This document shows positions 11,042 to 21,545 of a DNA stretch of 64,000 nt, one piece after another (positions within the stretch are counted from its first letter, which is position 1; each line of letters opens with the position of its first letter). A program made the translations under genes and the position numbers. Source of the stretch: Ursus arctos. Its lineage: Eukaryota > Chordata > Mammalia > Carnivora > Ursidae. The stretch is taken from NCBI RefSeq assembly GCF_023065955.2, contig NW_026623078.1:11604199-11668198 (forward strand). The letters are read 5' to 3'. The notes beneath the pieces are model-generated. The model ran no database searches. It was not told the origin of the DNA and saw only the letters and a program-made list of their open reading frames with translations.

Positions 11042-14000
11042 GAAAGATGGCAGTAGAGTAGGATGACCCTAGGCTGATCTTGTCCCATGAACACAACTAG
11101 GTAACTATCAAATCATCCCAAATACCCCAGAAATTGACCTGAATACTGACAGAACAAACTCCTAAACAAAAGGGAGAGAAGAAGCCACATCAATGAGAGT
11201 AGGAGGTGGTTTAGGGGAGAAAAGAATCTTGGATGCTACAGAGGGGAGGGAGCCACAGTCACAGAGAAGGGCGAGAGAGAGAGGAGCACACAGGGAAATA
11301 CATAAGGAGTTTTCCCCAAAGCTTGGAAAATGAGAGGGGCTGAATTTTATAAGTTCTTGCAACCAGGGGGGTTTAAAGCCTGGAGTTTTAAACGTCAGCA
11401 GGCTTGACTGGGATAGAGCCTGGAAAGTATTGCACTGTTTCCAGAGAGAATGCAGGCAAACAACTCAGGGGTAGGCAGCATGGCAACAGTGATCCGAGGA
11501 ATGCCTGGGGCACATGGAGGGGAAGTATTCTCTCTTCTTGAAGTACATCCCTGAGAGGCAGCATTCATGGAGACATCTCTCCCAAACAAAGGAGCTGACT
11601 AGTGCCATTTTCCTCCTGCACTCTTCCGCATAAACACAGAGCCATGTAGAAGTGGCACAGCTTCACACTGGCTTACCTAACTTGCTTACATCAAGCCCCA
11701 CCCCCTGCACTCTGGCAGGACTTCCCTTTTCAGTCAAGCTTGCCTCAGTCCCAGGGCAGTGGGTCCCTCCCCCAAAAGACCAGAACAAGCCCCTGCCCAC
11801 ACCACATCTCTGACCAGAGAGTTCTACAGGGCTTCAGTTCTGGTGGAGTCAATGTCACGTCTCATTTCACAAGCAGACTACAGCACACCTAGTTAAAACT
11901 TGCCACATTCAGACCAGAGACCAAACACTACACAGAGCAGGCAAAGAGAGCCTCTGCAGATGACTGGCCTGAAGGATAGAACAGCAACAACAAAACAGCA
12001 GAGCACATGAAGCCCCAGGCCACATGAACTTTTCTTTACAAGGCCATTACTTTTAGGAGCAGGAGACATAACTGGCTTTTCTAGCACACAGAAGAAGGCA
12101 GAGACTTAGACAAAAGGCCAAGATGGACTATTTTATCCCAAATGAAAACACAAGATAAAGCCAAGTCCAGAGATCTAAGTGAAACAGATATAAGTAACAT
12201 GCCTGATGGAGAATTGAAAGCAATAATCATAAGGATACTCACTGGACTTGAGAAAAGAAAAGAAGACATCAGTGAGGCCCTTACCATAGAAATAAAAGAG
12301 TTAAAAAAGAATCAATCAGAGATTAAGAATGCAATAAATGAGATTGGAAACAGGCTGGATGCAATGAACAGCAGGCTGGAAGAAGCAGAGGAATGAATTA
12401 GTGACCTAAAAGGCAAAGTCATGGAAAACAATGGAGGTGAACAAAAGACAGAAAGAAGAATTATGCAACACAAGAATAGATTTAGGGAGCTCAGTGACTT
12501 CATCAAATGTAACAACATTAGTATAATGAGTCCCAGAAGAATAAGAGAGAGGAAGGGGGGTAGAAAATTTACTTCAAGAAATAATAGCAGAAAACTTCCC
12601 TAATCTGGGGGAGAAAACAGACATCCAGATGCAGGAGGCACAGAGAATGCCCACCAAAATCAACAAAAGCAGACAAACACCAAGCCATGTTGTTATTAAA
12701 TTGGCAAAATACGGTGATAAAGGAAAAACCTTAAAAACAGCAAAACAAAAGAAGTCCTTAACTTACAAGGGAAAACCCATAGGCTAGCTAGAGATTTCTC
12801 AACAGAAACTTGCCAAGCCAGAGGGAATGGTATGCTATATTCAAAATGCTGAATAGGAAGAATCTGCAACCAAGAATACTCTATCCAGCAAGGCTATCAT
12901 TAGAATAGGAGAGTTTCCCAGACAAACAAAAACTAAAGGAGTTCATGTCCACTAAACCAGCCCAGCAGGAAATATTAAAGGGGACTCTTTGAGTGCAAAG
13001 GAGAGACCACAAGTGACAAAGATAAGAAAGGATCAGAGAAAATATCCAGAAACAAATGATAAAATGGCAATAAACACATATCTATCAGCAATTACTTTGA
13101 ATGTAAATGGACTAAACGTTCCAATCAAAAGACATAGGATATAAGAATGGATAAAAAACAAGACCCATCTATATGCTGCCTACAAGAGACTCATTTTAAA
13201 CTTAAAGTCACCTGCAGATTGAAAGTGAGGGGATTTAGAAATATTTAGCATGCAAATGGATGTTAAAATAAAGTTGGAGTAGCAATTCTTAAATCAGACA
13301 AACTAGGTTTTAAAACAAAGACTTTAAAAAGAGACCAAAAAAGGCATTATACAATAATAAAGGGGACACTCCAACAAGAAGAGATAATGATTGTAAGTAT
13401 TTATGCCCCTAACTTAGGAGCACCCAAATACATAAAACAATAACAAACATAAAGGAGCTCATTGATGATACAATAATAGTTGGAGACTTTAACACCCCAC
13501 TCACAGCAATGAACAGATCATCTAATCAGAAAATCAAGAAAACAATGGCTTAGAATGGCATACTAGACCAGATAGACTTAGCAGATATATTCAGAATATT
13601 TCATCCTAAAGCAGCAGAATACACATTCTTCTCAAGTGTACATGGAACATTCTCCATAATAGATTACATATGGGGTGACAAATCAGGCTTCAACAAGTAC
13701 AAAAAGACTGAGATAATACCATGCACCTTTTCTGCCACAACACTATGAAACTTGAAGTCAAGAACAAGAAAAAATTTGGAAAGACCACAAATATATGGAG
13801 GTTAAACAACATGCTACTAAAGAATAAATGGGTCAAAGAAAAGAAAAATAAAATACATGGAAACAAATGAAAATGAAAACACAACAGTTCAAAACCTTTG
13901 GGATGCAGCAAAAGCGGTTCTAAGAGGGAATTTTATAACAATACAGGCCTACCTCAAGAAGCAAGAAAAATCTCAAATAAACAACCTCACCTTACACCTA

Positions 14001-14432
14001 AAGGAGCTAGAAAAAGAACAACAAACAAAACTTTAAGCCACCAAAAAGAAGGAAATAATAATGAGTAGAGCAGAAATAAATGATACAGAAATTAAAGAAA
14101 CAATAAAACAAATCAATGAAACCAGGATCTGGTTTTTGAAAAAAAATTTTAAAAATATATGAACTCCTAGCTAGACTTATTAATAAAGAACAAAGAGAAA
14201 GGACCCAAATAAATAAAATCACAAATGAGAGAGGAGAAAAAATAACCAACACCACAGAAATACAATAATTATAAGAGAATATTATGAAAAACCATATGTC
14301 AATAAATTAGACAACCTGGAAGAAATGGATAAATTCCTAGAAACATATAAACTACCAAAATTGAAACAGGAAGAAATAGAAAGCTTGAACAGACCAATAA
14401 CCAGCAAAGAAATTGAATCAGTAATCAAAAAC
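11042..14432 (+). mobile_element. Carnivore L1: 5'UTR, ORF1 and N-terminal ORF2, 3'-truncated
   Basis: It starts at gatggcagtagagtagga, the carnivore L1 5'UTR start, and runs through the 5'UTR (to about 12120), ORF1 (about 12140-12800), the inter-ORF segment and ORF2 from about 13070 through the endonuclease to near the start of reverse transcriptase. It breaks off at 14432 against an inverted L1 segment. Both ORFs carry stops and frameshifts, so it is dead. Confidence 0.9.
12142..12393 (+). pseudogene. L1 ORF1 remnant (coiled-coil N-terminus)
   Basis: An 84-codon open stretch of L1 ORF1p, lysine/glutamate-rich with heptad-like spacing (…KNQSEIKNAINEIGNRLDAM…), as in the trimerisation coiled coil. 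The terminating TGA at 12394-12396 sits in gaa-tga-att where CGA (Arg) would be expected, a probable CpG-to-TpG decay stop. The same frame continues (SDLKGKVMENN) to another break near 12600. ORF1p is the RNA-binding chaperone of L1 retrotransposition; this copy cannot make it. Confidence 0.8.
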
Positions 14433-15040
14433 ACTTTCTTCATTTGTTTTGTTTCTTAAATTCCACATATGAGTGAAATTATATGGTATTTGTCTTTCTC
14501 TGACTGACTTATTTCACTTAGCATTATACTCTTTAGCTCCATCCATGTCATTGCAAATGTCAAGATTTCATTCTTTTTTTATAGTTGAGTAATATTCCAT
14601 TATAGACAGCTCATCTTCTTTATCCATTCTTCAGCCAATGGATACATGGGTTGTTTCCATAGTTTGGCTACTGTTGATAATGCTGCTATAAATGTTGGGT
14701 GCATGCATCCCTTTGAATTAGTATTTTTGTATTCTTTGTGTAAATACCTACTAGTACACTTGCTGGATTGTAAAGTAATTCTATTTTTCACTTTTTGAGG
14801 AACCTCCATAGTTTTCCACGGTGGCTGCACCAGTTTGCATTCCCACCAACAGTGCAAGAGGGTTCTCCTTTCTCTGAATCTTCACCAGCACCTGTTGTTT
14901 CTTGTTTTTTTGATTTCAGCCATTCTGAAAAGTGTGAGGTGATATCTCACTGTGGTTTTGATTTGTACTTCCCTGATGATGAGTGAAGTTGAGTGTCTTT
15001 TCACGTCTTCTTTGGAAAATTGTCTATTCATGTCTTTTGC
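14433..15040 (-). mobile_element. Inverted L1 ORF2 C-terminal segment
   Basis: The plus strand is the reverse complement of L1 ORF2 3' sequence: ccacatatgagtgaaat, ccatccatgtcattgcaaat, gtaatattccat and ttcccaccaacagtgcaaga occur in reverse order. Its left edge is the L1 position that normally precedes the 3'UTR found at 15042, the geometry of a twin-priming inversion. Confidence 0.85.
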
Positions 15041-15041
15041 C

Positions 15042-15290
15042 CATTTTTTTTAAAAGAGAGAGGAAGGAAAACCAAGAAGCAAACTCTTAACTATGGAGAA
15101 CAAACTGATGGTTACAGGAGGAGAGGTGGGTCAGGGGATGGGTAAAATAGTAGATGGGGCTTAAGGAGTGCACTTGTGATGAGCACCGGGTGTTGCATGA
15201 AAGTGCTGAATCACAGTATTGCACATCTGAAACTAATATTACATAGTATGTTAACTAACTAGAATTTAAATTAATACTTAAAAATACATA
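15042..15290 (+). mobile_element. L1 3'UTR (carnivore) with short tail
   Basis: The characteristic 3' end is present: gagaacaaactgatggttac, gatgagcaccgggtgttg, cacatctgaaactaatatta and gttaactaactagaattta, followed by an A-rich/(CATA) tail. Together with 14433-15040 it forms a compact 3' unit. Confidence 0.9.
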
Positions 15291-15471
15291 CATACATAAT
15301 TTTAATTTAAATGCTTGCTGTTTTAATTCTAATATTTTTCGTCATCTGGGACTACCATTTATTAATAGATAGACCTTTCCTTCTCTTTGTGACAAAATGT
15401 TCCCGAAAAACATTTAATAGACAAACTATTTTAAGTGTCCCTAAAGTAATTAGAGAAAGAAAGGTCTGTTC

Positions 15472-16039
15472 AAGTTTTCTACTGCTTTATAACAAATTAC
15501 AACAAATTTAGTTGCTAAAAAACAGCACCCATTTATTATCTCAGTTTCCATGGGTTAGGAATTTAGTCACAGCTTTGTTGGATCCTCTGCTAATATTTCA
15601 GCAGGCTGAAATCAAGGGGTCAGGAAGGGTGAGTTCTCATCTGGTCCTCCTCCAAAGTCATTCAAATTGTTGGCTGAATTCAGTTCCTTGCAGTGAGAGA
15701 ACCAATGCCCTCACCACTGAATGCCACCGTCTCCACAGGCAATTCACAGCATGACTGTTTTTCTTCTTCCAGGTAGTAGGAGAGCACGTCTGCTGCTTAG
15801 AGCTGCCTTGAAAAGGTTCACCAGATTAGGTCAGGCCCATCAGAACAGATTCTTTTTTGATTAACTAAAAGTCAACTGATTAGGGCTTTAATTAAATATG
15901 AAAAATCCTCTTTACCTTTGCCACATAAGATAATCACAAGAGTGATATCCCATTAGACATATAGTCCCCCCCCCCCCAATGCTCCAGAGAAGGGTCCTTG
16001 TGCACATCATTGAAGGTCATCTTAGAATTCTTACTGTCA
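15472..16039 (-). mobile_element. Solo LTR, ERVL-MaLR type (minus)
   Basis: It reads as the reverse complement of a MaLR-like LTR: ttttctactgctttataaca at the left (LTR 3' end) and ggtcatcttagaattc...ctgtca at the right (LTR 5' end). Internal phrases agcacccatttattatct, gttccttgcag and aagtcaactgattaggg fit. About 570 bp; no internal retroviral sequence. A 12-nt C run lies at 15966-15977. It appears to be the same family as 20950-21545. Confidence 0.75.
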
Positions 16040-16379
16040 TCTGGAGCTTTGGGGTTAGTAGTTGACACATCATCATCTTTATTATTAGCTACAGTGTGAT
16101 AGCACTTAATAAAATTTTTTAAACACTTTAAAATGATGTATTATCTAGGGATACATGCCACCCTTATTTGAGATATAAATAAATATAAAGAAGTGAAAAA
16201 TAGTAATTTCAGTATAGTAGTCCCCTTGATAGGAAAAAGAGGATGTAATAAGGTTTACTGTTGGTTAATCTTAACTGGGATGGTAGTTACAGAGTGTTCA
16301 TTATTAGACCTTTTAAGAATCCTTAAATATTTTATAATAAACACTTAAATAGCTTTACACAAGCATTCATGCAGCTGAC

Positions 16380-16900
16380 TCTGTTTTCACAGTTATAAGA
16401 CAAAGCTTCTGCCTTCAACAGTCCCAAAAATCTAACAAGGGAATCAGACAAATAAGAAATTACAAATTTCTTACAAATTTTTATGTGGGAAAAAAAAAGC
16501 CATGGGATGGGTCAGACACCCACACCAATTTCTGAGAGAGATAAAGCCAGGGAAAGTTTACCAGAGGAGGGAGCATGGTGTTTTGGAGGACAGATGGGAA
16601 TAATCTCAAGAAGTAAAAAAACAGAGTGCCAAGAGAGGGTCAAGAGATATTACACAGAACAGTACATTGTTGTCGATGTCTGTCACTGTCAGAGGGCATT
16701 GGAGGTGTGCAGATTAGAGGGAGCTAGTAGAGAGTGGATGAAGCTAGGAGCAAACAAAGGCACATTATGAAGAACCTCCCATTCCCTGCTACAAGCTTCC
16801 TTCTTAAGGGGAAAGCACTGGAGCCCTTTAGCCAAAGGAATAATGGCATTTACAAGTATCAGTCTAACAATAGGATGAAAAAAATGCTTGCTTAGACTGG
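16380..16900 (-). mobile_element. L2-like ancient LINE remnant
   Basis: Phrases such as 'ttctgccttcaacagtcccaaa', 'gaatcagacaaataag', 'agagggcattggaggtgtgc' and 'ggagccctttagccaa...aataatggcattta' follow the order of the reverse-complemented L2 3' region. Very diverged; the family call is from memory. Confidence 0.4.
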
Positions 16901-17799
16901 AGGGAGATAGAGGAAGACAGCGAAAGGAGGCTAGATTCAGGTATGCTGGATATTTTCTGTTTGCCCCTGGGACCCACTTCTAGCCCTTTTCCACCTGGCG
17001 CTGTGCTGACCTATAGGGACTGAAAAAATGGTTTCTTTGCCCTGTGACTTCCAGTTAGCTTCAGCAAATGGGGAGCAGCAGCAAGATACTGAAGGGAGGA
17101 AGGAGAGTAAAATTGAGATATGTACTTCCCAGATTCCTTCCTACAGATTTGCAGAGGACTGTCAGCCTCCATCTAAAGACCACCGTTCCTGTTAAGTGCC
17201 TCTCTCCACACAACTTTCTGTATGTCTGACTCCATGTCTGATATTTGCTCTCTCCTGTTATTCCTTCAGGGGGGATAAAGTCATGGGATAAGGCTAAGCA
17301 TGGGGTATTGCATTTTTCTGTGTATTTTCCTACACCATGCCCAAACCTTTGTAATAGTCCCTGAACTAAACTGTCTTCAGAATGCCCAATTTGTGTGTGC
17401 CATTGTTTCTTGTCAGACACTGCCTGACATAAGGATTATTGCCGTGATCCAAGGAAGACTTACCAAAAGCCTAAATTAAGGAGTAGATAGAAAGAAGAAT
17501 GGTCTGGAAAATTAGAGGTAAAATCAATCATAGTTAAAATAAGCAACTGAATATGGGGGCATAAATGAACATCAAACGTCCCTCCCAAATTTCAGATCTG
17601 GATTATCAGAACAATGGCATCATCACTTACCAAGAAAGAGAATCTGGCCAGAGGGATATAGAGACATTAAGTCAGGCTTGGTCATGGGTTAAGTCTGGGG
17701 AGACTGTAATTGAGGTGCCTAAATGCAACAAAGTGTAAATCCATTGGTTAGGTCTCCTTTGGGCTATGAACTAAATTAAATTATTTCTAGAGAAAAATA

Positions 17800-17885
17800 T
17801 ATCTATCCATATATTCGTATCCATATCTATATTTATATCTGTGTGTATGTACATCTATGTACATGTATGTGTGCACACACACATG
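17800..17885. repeat. Degenerate (TA/TG/CA)n microsatellite
   Basis: Interrupted tatctatccatat, tgtgtgtatgta and gtgcacacacacatgc units; imperfect. Confidence 0.6.
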
Positions 17886-18937
17886 CACAAGTGAAAGGAA
17901 GGAAAGAGGGTCTGAGGAGGGTCAGGAGGTTGGACTGTTAACAGAAAATCCCCAAGGAAGTTTGAGAGAATAAATCAAAAACATAATTCACCAATTTGAC
18001 AGTTTGACTAAAGGCTATCCCAATCTTCCCCAACCTCTTTAAATTAAATAAATGCGTATGAAATTTTAAAAGAATATTATTTTACATGACCCATTTCTTG
18101 AAATTACATGACATTAAATGACAGCAACTGTTACTGTATATTTGGACATTCTAATTTGCAAAAGGTTCATTGGAGATACCCAAAAGATAGTGCAAATAAA
18201 GCATACAAATGCTCTATCAATCTCTTTTAACTAACTTTAAAATTAGAATTGCATTCTTCAATTATGATGCTTTTCTGTTGGGTGCCACAAGTTTCCTGGT
18301 TCTCTTGTTGCCATTGGAAGGAGCAACACAAAAAGAATGCTAGACTTTCCTCCAGTGTTCACATGTGACACGTAGTGACTAGGAAACTTAAGAAGATATA
18401 TGTTTTAAAAGATAATGATTTCTGGATCAGTCACTATTAAATGGAAATACAGCAAATAGTAGAAGACAGTGTTCTCTAAGTGTTGGGATTTTTATTTAGT
18501 TTTGATTGTTTTATGTTTGAATAGTCTGCATTTTACAAGATGTCCACAGTAAATAGGTATTTAGTTTACAATGAAGCAAGCATGCTTACTTAAAAATATA
18601 AATTACGCATGGGTTTAAGAAATGCCTGTTAGATATAGTTCTACTACTAACAATGGAAAGGGAAAATAAAGCCGAGACGGTTTGAAAGGTGTCCTCTTTC
18701 CTTCTGACTCTAGTGGTAAACACACACACTCCACACATACATTATACACACAGTGAGGAGTCTTCTATCCCAGCCCTTTTCAAATACAAAGATTTCCAAA
18801 TAGTTATGAAAGATCTTTTGAAAAAAATCCCACCATTTTGAAATTCACTGCCTCTTTCTTGGCTGCCAAGTTCTAGCTTCCCATTGAGTCATTGTGCGAT
18901 GAAAATGGTCTTCTGAGCCCCCAATGCTGCCTCTCTC

Positions 18938-18945
18938 TATAAAAG
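18938..18945 (+). promoter_or_regulatory. TATA-box-like element (TATAAAAG)
   Basis: A perfect TATAAAAG follows a CT-rich stretch. It lies about 130 bp upstream of a good 5' splice donor (aaag|gtaagg, donor at 19071), in a locally GC-richer patch. This could mark a TATA promoter with a short first exon for an antisense transcript. One motif plus one donor in an AT-rich intron can also arise by chance. Confidence 0.25.
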
Positions 18946-19534
18946 CTGCCACTCACCAGGCTCTCCATATGGCAGCAGCAGGACTGAAGCTAAAGGGCAG
19001 AGGCACCAGCCATCACCAAAGCAGAGAACTGGCCAGAAATAGGAAACACAAACAAAGCAAAGTCAGAAAGGTAAGGCCCATACAATCTGAAAGTCAGCAG
19101 GTGTTGGCATTCAGGACAGAGTCCATTTCTGTGGACTTCAATAAACCAAATAGCAAATGAGAAATTGAATGAAAACCTGCCTGATGGATTGATGGAGGCT
19201 GCAGGATCAGGATGGAACCGTATTCTAAGAACCAGGTATTCTAAAATTGCTACTATATTCCTTTGGAAAATTTTATCTGCTTTTAAAGGGAAAGGTACAG
19301 TAGTCTCCAACTATTCAGCCAACTGTTCATATTTTAGTCCCCCTTTCAGCTGCAAACTCACTGAGAAGTAAGTTCTCAGCTCAGAGTGCCTGCGAATGGA
19401 CATCCTGATAGGAGGGCACCCCATTAAAGGTCAGTGCCTCTGCCTCTCATGGGGAAGAGCAGGGCTCAGGAGGAGGAAACTTTAAGAGCAAGAAGAGGGG
19501 GCTCCAGGTGGTAACTGATGATGCATAAAGAGTG

Positions 19535-19712
19535 GCAGTAAGGAACAGTGGTTAAATTTGGTGCTCTGGACTCATGCAGACTCAAGTTTAAATCCCAGAT
19601 CCAAAAGTACCATCTTAGCTTCCAGGGTGGAAAATAATGATGCCTTACCCTGTACAATTACAATTAGGACTGAACTAGTATAGTCTGGTCCTTAATGAGT
19701 GCTCAAAAAAAT
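19535..19712 (+). mobile_element. MIR SINE
   Basis: Diverged MIR core: 'aggaacagtggttaaatttggtgctctggactcatgcagactcaagttt' and the tail 'ttaatgagtgctcaa' match MIR order. Confidence 0.65.
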
Positions 19713-20949
19713 GTTAGCGGCTCTTAATTTAAAAATGATTAAATCTCCTGGGTTCCAACATTCTTTTACATAGGTGAAAGTTCTAGTGTTTCTTGTATAT
19801 TTCGAGACATAATTTCAAGCTTGGAAGCACAGTCTGAAGCATATGATCTATAACATAGATCAGATTTCAGAAATTTTGCCATGGAAACCTATTTGTATTT
19901 TTAAGGGAAAACTGAAAATGTACTCTTTGAACACAATGAAGATGTTACAAAAAAAAATTTGAATTAAATCTGTCATTGAACTGAAAGTAACAGATGAAGA
20001 CACATGGCTTATAGCCATATTTCTAAGATATCCTTAAGAAATTTTCTGTATTTTGAAGGTTTCGAATTTAATACCTTTAATCCTGGGGATTGTTAAAAAC
20101 TCTCAATATGTCAGATGTAAAATAAATCATTTTCCTAACTTAATATATACAACACTATAGTTTATTCCCAGAGTGGTTTTAGGCAACATATTGCAAACAT
20201 TTACCCCTAATGTCTTGCCTGTTATTGTTTTCTTGGAATTCCAGATATCACAGAAGCCCAATTTATGGGGTCACCATGGCATTTGCATATTTGCAGCTTA
20301 CAACTCGACCAGTTAGAGAAAGAAAATAGTTTCTCCTAACAACTACATAAATTGCTTTTGTGTGCTTTCTCAGGGCATTATATCAATATTTCTGTAAAGT
20401 TCTAAAGAAATGAAAATTAGATTGCTAAATAACAATATAGTTTACCCTTTGGAGTTTAGTAATAGGTTGACTCATGAGCCACAGTTTTCATGATATTACT
20501 AATATATTGTAAAACGAACAAAAAACGTACTTTTCTATCTCACTAATTTCTCCTTTAAAAAATTAGGAATATCAAGTATTATCTGTATTCAAATTTATTT
20601 TATGAATACTACTCTCAAATTTTGTTTCCATGTGTAAACGTATATTATAGATTACCACACATCATAAAGTTGCTACTAACCTGTATGTTTTAGATTATTT
20701 TATAGTAGTATACAAGCATGTATTCTATAAAATATAAATGGGATAATAGCAAAAGTTGGTATTTTAAAACTTGAGCATTCAAAATTAGTTTATCAATTTC
20801 CTACTACGTGCTCCTATAAAATCTTATTGAGAAACTTGTGATGTATTAATATAAAATAATATTAAAAGACCATATACATACATATATGTATTTTAATATA
20901 TACCAGATAAATGATACATAGTGCAGCAGAAATACAGACTTGCAGGGTA

Positions 20950-21545
20950 TGACAGGCAGAATTCTAAGATGTCTCCCCACAGGATCTATTCCCCAGGGAC
21001 GAGACTTTTAATATAATGATGTATCATGCCTATGACTATATCATCTTACAAATGCAAAAGGAATTTTTCAGATAGAGTTAAAGTTACTAATCATTTCACT
21101 CAATTAATCAGAGTGACATTACCTGGACAGGCCTGACAGAATCGCACTGAGCCCTTTAAAAGTAGTTTTCTCTACTTCCGGCAGAAGGGGAAGTCAGACA
21201 GACTCAAAGCATAGAAGGATTTGGTAAGCCACTGCTGGCTGTGAAGATGGAGGGGGCCACCTGCCACCAGAGAGGAGCCTCCAGTAGCTGAGAATGACTT
21301 CCAACCAGCAAGGAAGCAAGCACCTCAGTCCTACAACTACCTGGATCTGAATTCTGGGACAGACTGAATGAACTGGGAGCAGGTGCTTCTCTAGGGCCTC
21401 CAGAGAACAGCCAAGCCACTGACACCTGGCTGACAGCAGAGCCTGCCAGACTTCTGCCCACAGAGCAATGAGTTCAGGAATGGGCATTGTTTTGAGTCAG
21501 GCAGTCTGTGGTGATTTGCCAATGCTGCAATAGAAAACTAGTACA
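20950..21545 (+). mobile_element. Solo LTR, ERVL-MaLR type (plus)
   Basis: It starts tgacaggcagaattctaaga and ends gcaatagaaaactagtaca, with ccctttaaaag, ctcagtcctacaac and ctgaattctg internally. TG...CA termini; about 596 bp; no internal retroviral region. Same family as 15472-16039, opposite orientation. Its open frames (e.g. 21194-21487, minus) are not genes. Confidence 0.8.

Larger units (their letters stand above)
16905..20949. other. Intronic sequence, mostly unique
   Basis: Contains a decayed TA/TG/CA microsatellite (about 17800-17885), a MIR (19535-19712) and a TATA-like site with a downstream donor (18938; 19071). I see nothing else supportable. The 119-residue open frame on the minus strand at 17061-17420 has no recognisable domain. 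Confidence 0.5.

Noticed and set aside
21194..21487. 97-residue minus-strand frame with Trp/Leu-rich composition
   Set aside because: Entirely inside a MaLR LTR; LTRs of this family do not encode protein.
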